From: Pyrodictiaceae archaeon | GTDB taxonomy: Archaea > Thermoproteota > Thermoprotei_A > Sulfolobales > Pyrodictiaceae | NCBI GenBank assembly: GCA_027028845.1 | Contig: JALVHV010000072.1 | Location: forward strand, 1-33,911 | Reading direction: 5' to 3' | Length of the DNA: 33,911 nucleotides | Part shown: one piece after another, positions 1-7,837 of the stretch | How the letters are laid out: each line of letters opens with the position of its first letter | Position numbering within the stretch: position 1 is the stretch's first letter | The notes under the pieces: generated by a model | The model's database searches: none | Seen by the model: only the letters and a program-made list of their open reading frames with translations | Told to the model about the DNA's origin: nothing | Made by a program: the position numbers and the translations under genes

Positions 1-850
1 TCATTGCCAGGGCATCCACGGCTGCCTGGTAAGTACCTATGTTGCCTGCTACGAAGTCGCTGCTGACCCGCTTAACTAGCTCCTTTGCAGCACGGAGCAC
101 GTTCACGTTGTGGAAGTGCGCGACATCGCTCACCAATGCATCGACATATTTGTCTAGTTTCTCTGCACGCTCCTGGTCAAAGGGAGAGATAGCTGCAGCT
201 ACTCTTAGCCTACCCTCCTCGTCTAGCAGGGGAGTTGTCTCAGCAAGAGCGTCGCCGAGGAGGAGGGAGCCTAGGAAGCGCCCATCTCTACTAGTTATCG
301 CCACGGAGTCCGTCTCGCCCCGGATTATCGCCCTTCTAGCCTCCTCGATAATGCTTACTTCATAAACCCTGCCGCTGGCCAGGGCCCTGGCGACGGGCTC
401 AAAACCTGTCCCACAAATCTCTACGAGCCTGCCATAATCCACATAGCCCCTGACAATACCCTGCTCAACCACGGGGAGCCGGCGTATACCGAGGCCTCGG
501 AGAACCTCAAGGCCGTAGGCACAGTTATCGCTTGGTCGCAGAAAGGCTTGGCGAAGCCTAATAGGCGGGTGCTCCTTCACACGCTTAACTTGCTCAACCT
601 GCTCCTCGATACCCATGTTCCGATGAATAACACCTATACCCCCGTGAAGCGCTAGTGCAACAGCCATCTCGTACTCAGTAACAGTATCCATCGGCGACGA
701 CACTATCGGCACCAATAGCTCAACGTTCGTGCTCAGCCTAGTTCTTAGATCAACCTGGCTCGGCTCAACCTCAGCTCTGCCAGGAACAAGGTACACAGTA
801 TCAAAGGTGTAGAGTTGCTCCGCATTAGCAAGCTTCTCCCTAAACTTCAT
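1..850 (-). CDS. guaB: IMP dehydrogenase, 5' part (C-terminal half outside window)
   Basis: The reading frame opens at an ATG (850) and runs off the left edge after about 283 codons, so roughly the last 40% of a family-sized protein (about 485 residues) is missing. Visible are the N-terminal VPIVSSPMDTVTE block typical of IMP dehydrogenase, a middle section compatible with two CBS repeats (ending near ITSRDGRFLGSLLLGDAL), and the return of the barrel at LRVAAAIS, followed by DVAHFHN and SDFVAGNIGTYQAA. IMP dehydrogenase oxidises IMP to XMP with NAD in guanine nucleotide synthesis in the cytosol. The catalytic-cysteine loop lies beyond the window, so activity, and a GMP-reductase-like alternative, cannot be judged. 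The usual DxAHGH motif reads DVAHFH here. A weak TATA-like CATAAACC lies about 55 bases upstream of the start. Family assignment is secure. Confidence 0.9.
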   Translation of the reverse strand, partial: MKFREKLANAEQLYTFDTVYLVPGRAEVEPSQVDLRTRLSTNVELLVPIVSSPMDTVTEYEMAVALALHGGIGVIHRNMGIEEQVEQVKRVKEHPPIRLRQAFLRPSDNCAYGLEVLRGLGIRRLPVVEQGIVRGYVDYGRLVEICGTGFEPVARALASGRVYEVSIIEEARRAIIRGETDSVAITSRDGRFLGSLLLGDALAETTPLLDEEGRLRVAAAISPFDQERAEKLDKYVDALVSDVAHFHNVNVLRAAKELVKRVSSDFVAGNIGTYQAAVDALAM

Positions 851-1105
851 CCACAACGCCCCAACCAATACTCTGCTTACCAAGAGGACAAGAAGAAGGG
901 GTTTATGACACTTCCTTGACCCATAGCGTTTCGAGAAAATCAAATACGCAGAACAAAATGCAGTAGACCCAACAAACACAGAATTAGAAATACAAGCTAT
1001 CTCGACATTGCGCTTAGCCTAATGGAGCCAAGGAAAGCAAAGGGCCTCGGCTATAGTTCTCATTACTACGTATACGATTATCAGAGGGTTTATAGAAAAT
1101 TTCAT

Positions 1106-2467
1106 TTACTTTAGGAACTTCTCCTCGTATTCCTGTACATATTTTATGCTCTCCTTTATGTCTACGAAGTATGTTGCTGCTTTCCTTACGTCCTCTGCTG
1201 TTACTTTTGTTCTTCCTTCCCTTTCTGCTAGTATCCTTGCTGGCTCCATGAGCTGGACTGCGTATCTTAAGCTCCTCTCAACACCGATCTTTGTTAGCTC
1301 TTCTAGTGCCTCCTCGCTTAGCGGGATGTCTTCCTCGTCTGCTCTTATGCGCAGTATCTCCCTAATCTCGTCAGCATTGTATGGCCTCGTCCTTATTATT
1401 AGTAGGCGGTCTAGGAGGTCTAGTGGTATTCCGTGAGGCGACTCTATGTCTGTTCCGCGTATCTTTGTTACTCCTCTATTCGTTGCCAGGATTAGTATGG
1501 GGCTCATCTCGCTCTCCATTGCCCTGGTTAGGAAGCTAAAGGCTTCTATGTCGAGCATGTGTGCGTCATCTATGAATAGTACTCCCGGCATTAGCTCTGC
1601 CTTGCCGCTCTCGATTAGCTTCTTTACCTCCTCGTCTACTCGCTGCCTTACTTCGCTCGGAATCTCCCTGGTTATGGGCACGCCTAGTAGTGTTGCGAAG
1701 GCTGCTCTCTGGGCTGCGAGGCTGAGATCGAGGTCGTGGAGGGTTAGCGTGTAGACTATTTCTTTCTCCTTCTTGACTGCGCCGCTCGGCTCCTCCACGC
1801 AACGATAGGCTGTTACATCGTACCGCTTCTCCTTGCACACTCTCCCGGTCTTGTGAACCTCACCAGTCTCTGCATCAATCCATATCACGTCTCCTTTTCG
1901 GACGCGGAGCTGTAGGAGCTGAGCTGCTACTTCCTCGCCTACGCGCAGGGTTAAGCTATCGTCTCTTGTCTCGAGTGTTATCTCTGCTTCCCTTGGGACC
2001 CTCACATAGGGGTTGTAGGGGTGCTTCACATAGGCTATTCTTATCTTCGATACAACGCCTTCGTATACGAGGCGTTTCTCCTTAATGCGTACACCTATTG
2101 ACTTCCTTATTGCCTGCATGAGTATCTCCGTCTTCTTCATCTCACTGCTATAGATCTCCGCGCCGCTCATTGCCACGAACGGGGTGTCTTCTCCTAGCTC
2201 CTTGGCTATGCCGACCGCTATTGCTGTCTTACCTGTCCCAGAGGGACCCACGAGGAGTACGCCACGACCAGCCATCTTACCCTCTCTTATCATTTGGACT
2301 ACTATTCCCGCTGCTTCTCGCGCCTCTGTCTGCCCAACCATACCATCTGCTATGAATTTGGCTCTGCCTTTCTCGTCTAGGCCTAGTCCACGTATATGAC
2401 TGTGTGCGCCTACGCGGCGTAGTTCTCTAACTGGTTTGACCTCCTTGATGGCCGCCACCTTCTTCAC
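1106..2467 (-). CDS. TIP49/RuvB-like AAA+ ATPase (archaeal RuvBL homologue)
   Basis: A 453-residue protein with the full TIP49 layout: N-terminal [11 protein letters not shown], Walker A GPSGTGKT (about 74-81), an inserted beta-rich domain II (about 125-290) containing [16 protein letters not shown], Walker [12 protein letters not shown] (about 296-306), sensor-1 ATNRG (about 329-332) and a conserved DLLDRL arginine (about 354). Eukaryotic RuvBL1/RuvBL2 are hexameric ATPases in chromatin remodelling and snoRNP assembly; the archaeal role is unsettled (the family was named for TBP interaction). Walker B has DD where the eukaryotic proteins have DE. The start is a GTG at 2467. An AAAAGTTTTTGTAG stretch about 30 bases upstream suits a TATA box for a nearly leaderless mRNA. 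Downstream of the radical SAM gene on the same strand, with a 49-base gap. Confidence 0.93.
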   Translation of the reverse strand: MKKVAAIKEVKPVRELRRVGAHSHIRGLGLDEKGRAKFIADGMVGQTEAREAAGIVVQMIREGKMAGRGVLLVGPSGTGKTAIAVGIAKELGEDTPFVAMSGAEIYSSEMKKTEILMQAIRKSIGVRIKEKRLVYEGVVSKIRIAYVKHPYNPYVRVPREAEITLETRDDSLTLRVGEEVAAQLLQLRVRKGDVIWIDAETGEVHKTGRVCKEKRYDVTAYRCVEEPSGAVKKEKEIVYTLTLHDLDLSLAAQRAAFATLLGVPITREIPSEVRQRVDEEVKKLIESGKAELMPGVLFIDDAHMLDIEAFSFLTRAMESEMSPILILATNRGVTKIRGTDIESPHGIPLDLLDRLLIIRTRPYNADEIREILRIRADEEDIPLSEEALEELTKIGVERSLRYAVQLMEPARILAEREGRTKVTAEDVRKAATYFVDIKESIKYVQEYEEKFLK

Positions 2468-2516
2468 CGAGAGACATGGAGGAACCGCTTCTACAAAAAC
2501 TTTTCATTAGAATCCA

Positions 2517-3476
2517 TTACTTGTTGGCTCTACTTCTAACAGGTCTCCTAACCAGGAAAACCTCTCCCTGGAACACAGCCTCTTCGACACCATATCTCTC
2601 ACGTAGCGCCTTGAATGCCTTCTCGACGTCTAGGCCCTTTTCCTCGAAGAGCCTAGCTACGTAGCTCTTTCGAAGAGGGTGAACAGCCACAGTAGCAGCC
2701 ACGAAGCGAACCGGGTCCTCGCTAGGCGGCGGGGGAGGCGGCTCCGGTTTGCCCAATATCTCGGCATCAACGCCCCTGCTCCGAAGCATGTTGTATAACG
2801 CTACCAAGGCATCCGCGCTCGCTGGCTTAACCCATGGCTCTGCTGGCGGCCTAACGGGCACCATTATGTATGCCTTGGCCGGCCTCACCTCGGCAATTAG
2901 CCTAGCTGTTTCCTCGAGGACATCAAGGCTGTCATTTACTCCCCTAACGAGCATTGTCTCGGTTATCAACATGCCCCTATACTCATCCCGGAAGAGAAGA
3001 ATTCCCTCAACTACCTTGTCGAAGCGGAGTGCTGGATGAGGCCTATCTATTCTCCTCCACGTCTCCTCGTCGCCTGCATCAACTTTAACAGAGACCACGT
3101 CAGCTCTGCTAAGGTCCTCGCGAACATCCCTAATCCATAGGAGGGATGCATTACTCAATACGGCTACGCGTACACCTAGCCTGCTCTTCAGCAGCTCGAT
3201 GTCTTTGCCAAGCATTGTGTCAAGTGTTGGTTCTCCATCAGGCACGAAACTAACATAGTCCACTCTATTTGTTTCGGCCAGTTTGGCTTCAACGGCAGCT
3301 ACTATTTCTCCTGGGTCGCTGAAGGGCTTTCGCTCAATGGTTAGCTTAATCGTTCTACCGAGCTGACAATAGATACAAGTGTAGCTACAGTACTTGTACG
3401 GTATATTGTTAACGCCGAGCGATAAGCCGAGACGCCTAGAATAGACTGGGCCGAAGACAAGATCCTCCCTAACCAA
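2517..3476 (-). CDS. Radical SAM protein, COG0731 (TYW1-like) type
   Basis: A 319-residue radical SAM enzyme. The cluster motif is KYCSYTCIYC (Cys30, Cys34, Cys37, CxxxCxxC), preceded by FGPVYSRRLGLSLGVNNIP, the hallmark N-terminus of COG0731 Fe-S oxidoreductases. DGEPTLD (the GE/GEPT motif) and SVKVDAGDEETW follow as expected for the SAM barrel. The family includes relatives of the wyosine-forming TYW1, but this protein is short and lacks the flavodoxin part, so the substrate is unknown. The start must be TTG at 3476: an in-frame TAG sits directly before it, a GAGGAGGAG Shine-Dalgarno lies about 10 bases upstream, and the conserved core begins at residue 8. A proline run (PPPPPP, about residue 247) precedes a roughly 70-residue C-terminal part. 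The class is certain; the reaction is not. Confidence 0.88.
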   Translation of the reverse strand: MVREDLVFGPVYSRRLGLSLGVNNIPYKYCSYTCIYCQLGRTIKLTIERKPFSDPGEIVAAVEAKLAETNRVDYVSFVPDGEPTLDTMLGKDIELLKSRLGVRVAVLSNASLLWIRDVREDLSRADVVSVKVDAGDEETWRRIDRPHPALRFDKVVEGILLFRDEYRGMLITETMLVRGVNDSLDVLEETARLIAEVRPAKAYIMVPVRPPAEPWVKPASADALVALYNMLRSRGVDAEILGKPEPPPPPPSEDPVRFVAATVAVHPLRKSYVARLFEEKGLDVEKAFKALRERYGVEEAVFQGEVFLVRRPVRSRANK

Positions 3477-3637
3477 CTATTGCTCCTCCTCGCTCAAAGC
3501 ATAGGGAGGGCTCGGGTCGGCGAAGCTATCGTCATCGATTCCCGAGTCTCGGTCACTGGCGGTCACTTCACAGCCCTAAATAAATAAGGTGAAACAAGGC
3601 CCTTCATAAACCTGTGTTACGAGAAAACCCGCTCTTG

Positions 3638-5842
3638 CTACCCGCTGCCTCCTAGGTAGCTAAGGATGTCGCCTCTCCTCCTAGGCTTACGGGGCTCTGC
3701 TCTGGCCTTCTCTATTACCTCTCTCGCTCTTTTCTCGCCGAGCCCCTTGAGCATCGCTGCTAGTTGCTCGGGTGAAAGCCCTGCTAGCTGCTCTGGGCTC
3801 GTATAGCCATGCTCATAGAGGAGGCGTGCTCTTACCCTGCCTATGCCTGGTAGCTTTACGAGCTCTAGTAGCTCTCTCTTCACACCATGCTTTATCATCT
3901 CTGATAAGTCTTGTAGGAAGCTTGCTGACGAGTTGTTGTCCAGTAGTGCTAGTTGCGATGCCGAATAGGCTAGCCAGGCACTTGTCTCAACAACTGCTCT
4001 GAGGTCTCCTGGATCAGCGCCATACTTTGCTAGTATTGTGTCCTCGGGTACCTCGTTGACCCAGTCTATGAGGGCCTGCGCGGTGTAGAGAGCCTTAGCG
4101 GCTATCGCTACATCCATCTCCGTGTAGTCTTGGGGATATTCGAAGCCGAGCATGTTTAGTATGTCCTCGGCTTCTGCTTCTAGCTCTAGGTGTAGGCTCC
4201 TAGGCGGGCGTAGGTGGACTGCGTCAGGGCTCCATAGGATCAGCATTAGTAGCTCTGGGAGCATTGTCTCGGGGCTGGTTATTCTCCTCAAACCTCTTAT
4301 CATCCGATAGGCTGTTAGCGGGTCTATGTATAGCTCCGTGACTCTTCTACCGATACGCGTTGCCCGGTAGATACCAGTGCTTGGCTCCTCTACGAACCCG
4401 TAGTCCTCTAGCTGCATCAATACACGCTCGACAGCGTGACGCGGGTTGCCAAACTGTTTAGCGTAGAGGGTTTCCTCGAAGACACCTATTATCTCCTCCT
4501 CACTAGCCTCCCCTAGACCTGCGATTACTGCTAGGAGCTGGGAGCGTAGAGAAGCCTCTGATGCTAGCTTTGACTCTATGGGCTCCGGTGCGCCGCGGAC
4601 ATACCGGAATAGGAAGCTCCATGCCTGCTCCGAGCTACGAGCAACAATGACTGCTTCTCCGTGCTCGTCTAGGCCTGGTCTACCCGCTCTACCAGCTAGC
4701 TGCTTGTACTCCATGACTGTTATTGGCTTAGAGCCTCCCCCGCCATAGCGGTAAAGGCTATCAACAACGACTCTGCGAGCAGGTAGGTTAACGCCCGCGG
4801 CCAGCGTCGGGGTAGCGAATATCACCTTTATCGCGCGTGACCGGAACGCTCTCTCCACCACGTCTCTCTGGTAACTAGCCAGCCCCGCGTGGTGTATCCC
4901 CAGCCCGTTTTGCAGCAGCTCCGCTAGCTTCGTGTTCAGCTCTAAGTGCTCGCTACGAGAACGCAGCTCCTCCACATACTCCTCCACATTGCCAGGAGCC
5001 ATGAGCCTCCTGGCGCGACTATCGCGTCTTAGGTAGGCTAGTAGCTTCTCCGCGAGCTCTAGCGTCTTCCGCCTAGACTGCGTAAATACTATCGCCTGGC
5101 CTCCCCGAGAAACAGCATCCAAGGCAGCATCTATACTCGGGTTCCGGGATAGCTTCTCCACACGCTGCTCCTCGCCATCCCCCCAGTAAATGGTCGCGCC
5201 ATGGAGCACGCCTTCTCTCAGCGGGACTGGCCTCCACTCGCTCCTAACGAGGCGTGCCCCAAGCCACTCCGCTATCTCCTCTGCATTGACTATGGTAGCG
5301 CTGAGAGCAACTACTTGCATCTCCTTGTTAAGCCTCATCATCCTAGCTATAACTGTCTCGAGAACGGGGCCGCGCTTAGCATCCCCAACGTAGTGAATCT
5401 CGTCAATAACAAGTAGGCATACGCGCCGAAGCCATGGAGCCCCATGCCTTATCAACGAGTCAAGCTTCTCGTAAGTAACCATGACGGCGTCGGCTTCGCC
5501 TAGCCAGGGCTCAACCCTGTCATAGTCCCCCGTTGAGACCGCGACACGGTACCCCAGGGAACCAAGGACCCGGCGCCACTCAGAAGCCCTCTCGTAGACG
5601 AGGCTGCGCAGAGGAGCCGCGTATACGACGCGGCAACCAGGTAGGCGGGATAAGGTATTAGCAGCGGCCATGAGGGCTACGAGGCTCTTACCAGAACCCG
5701 TGGGAGACGAAACCACGACACTAGCGCCATCAAGGAGACCAGCCTTGATAGCCTCTTCCTGGACAGGGAAAAGCTCCCTTATACCAAGTAGCCTAAGGAC
5801 ATCCACTACTCCTCTAGGCATGTCAGTATACTCTGTGCTCAT
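3638..5842 (-). CDS. hel308: Hel308-type (Ski2-like) superfamily 2 helicase
   Basis: About 734 residues. All SF2 motifs are visible: Q-motif region LFPVQEEAI, Walker A SSPTGSGKS, DEIH (motif II), SAT (motif III), TPTLAAGVNLP (motif V) and QLAGRAGRPG (motif VI), then a winged-helix section and a helical ratchet-like region. Near the C-terminus a helix-hairpin-helix stretch (LVKLPGIGRVRARLLYEHG, then GLGEKRAREVIEKA) is followed by a basic tail RRRGDILSYL; this arrangement is characteristic of archaeal Hel308, a 3'-5' helicase acting at stalled forks and recombination intermediates. It could be a close Ski2-like paralogue instead. The start could be GTG 5854 or ATG 5842. I prefer the ATG because GGAG lies upstream of it, while the GTG has no Shine-Dalgarno space. 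Confidence 0.9.
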   Translation of the reverse strand: MSTEYTDMPRGVVDVLRLLGIRELFPVQEEAIKAGLLDGASVVVSSPTGSGKSLVALMAAANTLSRLPGCRVVYAAPLRSLVYERASEWRRVLGSLGYRVAVSTGDYDRVEPWLGEADAVMVTYEKLDSLIRHGAPWLRRVCLLVIDEIHYVGDAKRGPVLETVIARMMRLNKEMQVVALSATIVNAEEIAEWLGARLVRSEWRPVPLREGVLHGATIYWGDGEEQRVEKLSRNPSIDAALDAVSRGGQAIVFTQSRRKTLELAEKLLAYLRRDSRARRLMAPGNVEEYVEELRSRSEHLELNTKLAELLQNGLGIHHAGLASYQRDVVERAFRSRAIKVIFATPTLAAGVNLPARRVVVDSLYRYGGGGSKPITVMEYKQLAGRAGRPGLDEHGEAVIVARSSEQAWSFLFRYVRGAPEPIESKLASEASLRSQLLAVIAGLGEASEEEIIGVFEETLYAKQFGNPRHAVERVLMQLEDYGFVEEPSTGIYRATRIGRRVTELYIDPLTAYRMIRGLRRITSPETMLPELLMLILWSPDAVHLRPPRSLHLELEAEAEDILNMLGFEYPQDYTEMDVAIAAKALYTAQALIDWVNEVPEDTILAKYGADPGDLRAVVETSAWLAYSASQLALLDNNSSASFLQDLSEMIKHGVKRELLELVKLPGIGRVRARLLYEHGYTSPEQLAGLSPEQLAAMLKGLGEKRAREVIEKARAEPRKPRRRGDILSYLGGSG

Positions 5843-6107
5843 CTCGTTACCCACTCCAAACAGACCGAGAAATTGGCAGGAGCTTCTCCCTCTAAGCGTA
5901 CTCGGGCGCAGAGCCTCTCATAAGGCCTTGGCCGCTGGGTTGCCCGAAACTATAGCTCCGCTATCGGTACAAGTGGCTATTCTCAGTCGCCGCTGAAGTC
6001 TTCACAGCCCCCCGCCCCTCAGGGGCTCCGAGTAACAGGGGTTATCAGCACCACTATTACCTAGGCTTCCCGGCCTGTTTCCCGGGCTATTTTCTTTCCG
6101 AGGGGGT
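5843..6107. other. Non-coding gap with GC-rich hairpins
   Basis: This 265-base gap lies between the 3' end of the first PP-loop gene and the helicase start, both on the minus strand. No convincing ORF is present. It holds a hairpin CCCGG (6069-6073) / CCGGG (6082-6086) just past the PP-loop stop and a second short hairpin, GCCCC-TGA-GGGGC on the minus strand near 6030. A TATA box for the helicase is not obvious. A CTGA-containing stretch near 5990-6010 resembles half of a C/D box RNA but is too incomplete to call. Confidence 0.4.
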
Positions 6108-7526
6108 CTATGAGCACATGCCTTCTAGCGGGCACTCTTCCTTTAAGAGTGTCTTGTGGCTCCTTCTTAGCCTATGGGATATGAATGAGCGGAAGATGGG
6201 GCTCTTGAGTAGCCTTATGTACGTCTTCCTATCAGTGCTGAGAGATAGTATCTCCCAGCTACGTAAAGCCGGGCACATGTAGCAGCCTATGCGATAGAAG
6301 CCTGCGAGATACATGGGGTTAAGAGGTAGGCCTTTTAATAGGATGTATAGCTGTATATGGGCCGCGCTCCATAGCTTGAGGGGGGCTACAGCTAGGACAT
6401 TGCTTGCTGGGCCTGGGCGTATTGGTGGCCTATTGCTCCGCCTAGGCGACTCTGCGTCTCTATCGCCTATTACTAGAAGTGCTCGCCCCCGTGCTAGTTC
6501 GCGCACCTTGCGCTCAATGGTCTCTATTTTGAGCCCCGTGCACCATCGGTTATCGTGGCTTGGTAGGGGCATCCCGTTTCTCAGCGCCTTGTCTAGGCCG
6601 GCATAGGCTTCTACGAGCCTTATGCCTAGCTTGTCCGCGACTCGATGCACATAGTGCCTTGTGGCAGGGAACTCTGTGCCAGTGTCAACGTAGAGCGCAG
6701 TAACTCTCTCCGCTCCATAGACCTTGATGGCTAATAGTAGCGCAGCTGTGCTATCCTTTCCACCACTCCACGGCACTATGACTGTGTCGAATTCGCCAAG
6801 GCTTCTAAGGAACTGAGCTGAGGCCTCTTCGAGGACACCGATATAGCCGCGATTAGCCTCGATAAGTGAGTTAAGGCTCACGTCTACGGCTTCTCCGCCC
6901 AGTATCCGGGCCCTTGGTGCGAGCCCGGTGTCGCTTATCTCGAGCTCGGCACGCACACTGGGCCCGTTATAGACGAGGTGGAGGCCTCCATGAGTACGGA
7001 GCACCAGGGGGTTCTCACCGATACGCCCACCGCTAAGCAATTCGACTAGGCGCGGGAAAGCACCAATACCTATGAAGGCTTCGAAGCTGGGCTCATAGCT
7101 AAGTCTCTCTAAGGGCTCGCCGCGCCCCGTGAAGACAAAGACCCTCCTCTCCTTATCCCATGCTGTGCGCAGCCTTATCTTGGCCCGCGCCCTCGCTATC
7201 TCTGCCGCGATTAGCTCTAGTCGTGCATTCCTAACCTTGCTACGTGGAACAACATGCGCAAAGAGCGTTGGAGGAGCCTTCTCCTCGATCTCGTGGAGTT
7301 TACTTGCATCCTCGCGTCCTAGGAGAAGAATCATTAACCTATGGGGGTCTTTGTCGAAGAACTCCCAGATACGGGCAAGCATATCATCTACGCTGCGAAC
7401 ACCACGCAGAGTATCTACATCTATGCCCCAGCCCTGGTAGAACCTCTCCAGGGCTGCACGCACAGCTGCTGCATCCTTACCTGCACGGACAAGTATTCTT
7501 AACATGGCTTCATCAATGCACTCCAC
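6108..7526 (-). CDS. PP-loop ATPase, PAPS-reductase-like, with cysteine triad
   Basis: A 472-residue protein. The first 245 residues form an N-terminal region without a motif I recognise; the adenine-nucleotide alpha hydrolase (PP-loop) domain begins at VPWSGGKDSTAA (SGGKDS about 254-259), with a downstream DTGTEF loop as in PAPS reductases. Later motifs are NRWCTGLK (Cys329) and GCYMCPALRSWE (Cys415, Cys418). PP-loop enzymes activate a substrate by adenylation or bind PAPS/APS; three cysteines of this kind can hold an Fe-S cluster in tRNA-thiolating members. The substrate is unknown. True PAPS reductase is possible but unlikely because its usual single C-terminal catalytic Cys motif is not seen. 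Start GTG 7526 (an internal ATG at 7505 is possible). A TATA-like TAGTTTATTT (7591-7600) would serve it. Divergently paired with a related gene at 7838. Confidence 0.8.
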   Translation of the reverse strand: MECIDEAMLRILVRAGKDAAAVRAALERFYQGWGIDVDTLRGVRSVDDMLARIWEFFDKDPHRLMILLLGREDASKLHEIEEKAPPTLFAHVVPRSKVRNARLELIAAEIARARAKIRLRTAWDKERRVFVFTGRGEPLERLSYEPSFEAFIGIGAFPRLVELLSGGRIGENPLVLRTHGGLHLVYNGPSVRAELEISDTGLAPRARILGGEAVDVSLNSLIEANRGYIGVLEEASAQFLRSLGEFDTVIVPWSGGKDSTAALLLAIKVYGAERVTALYVDTGTEFPATRHYVHRVADKLGIRLVEAYAGLDKALRNGMPLPSHDNRWCTGLKIETIERKVRELARGRALLVIGDRDAESPRRSNRPPIRPGPASNVLAVAPLKLWSAAHIQLYILLKGLPLNPMYLAGFYRIGCYMCPALRSWEILSLSTDRKTYIRLLKSPIFRSFISHRLRRSHKTLLKEECPLEGMCS

Positions 7527-7837
7527 TAAATTATTGAGGGCCTCTGTGTAGTAGCTCCTCCCGGGAGAGAATGAGCCGCCCTAGGCCCTCTGAAATAAAC
7601 TAGTGCTGTGATGAGGGGTTGAGTCGCCGCAGAGCACCGGGTCGTGAGGAGACCGCCCCCTGCATATCTGAGCTTTTCCCCAGTAGGGGAATAGCGCTAT
7701 GCCTTAAGCATGTAAGGCTTGTTTCCCGGCACATTGGTTCTTGAATTACGCTCAGCGGGGCTATAAGGGGGCATAGGGGCTCGGAAGCTGGCACGGGATA
7801 AGACTGCTAGCGGGATACTCTTCGGGGCATAGGGGTT
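7527..7837. other. 311-bp divergent regulatory region with repeats
   Basis: This intergenic region lies between the two divergent PP-loop genes. It contains an 8-bp inverted repeat GAGGGCCT (7536-7543) / AGGCCCTC (7583-7590), a central palindrome CTCCCGGGAG (7558-7567), a leftward TATA-like element near 7591-7600, a candidate C/D box RNA (7605-7673), a hairpin CCCC-AGTA-GGGG near 7679-7690, a rightward TATA-like CTATAAGG (7761-7768), and a 12-base direct repeat GGGGCATAGGGG at 7768-7779 and 7824-7835. I see no credible ORF. Confidence 0.6.
7605..7673 (+). ncRNA. Candidate C/D box guide sRNA
   Basis: A perfect C box GTGATGA (7608-7614) and a D box CTGA (7668-7671) are framed by a short GC/GC clamp (7605-7606 with 7672-7673) and followed by TTTT. 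A C'-like GTGAGGA lies at about 7644-7650, inside an 11-mer TCGTGAGGAGA that recurs in the candidate RNA near 33594. The D' box is poor (CCGC or CAGA where CTGA is expected) and the C'-to-D spacing of 17 bases is long. The nearest upstream TATA-like element is too close for normal initiation, so processing from a longer transcript would be needed. Tentative. Confidence 0.33.

Noticed and set aside
3477-3566. A 29-codon GTG frame on the minus strand ending exactly at the TTG start of the radical SAM gene.
   Set aside because: The TATA-like AAATAAATA (3579-3587) would start transcription downstream of this GTG, the composition is random-like and no Shine-Dalgarno is seen; it is probably leader sequence.
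5985-6045. Box C/D-like pieces (GTGAAGA, 12 bases, CTGA) on the minus strand.
   Set aside because: Only half of a guide RNA is present, the clamp is not next to the D box and the upstream C box is degenerate.
6108-7526. Annotation as a true assimilatory PAPS reductase.
   Set aside because: No ECGLH-type catalytic cysteine motif and no sulfate-assimilation genes nearby; the three-cysteine pattern fits another PP-loop activity.
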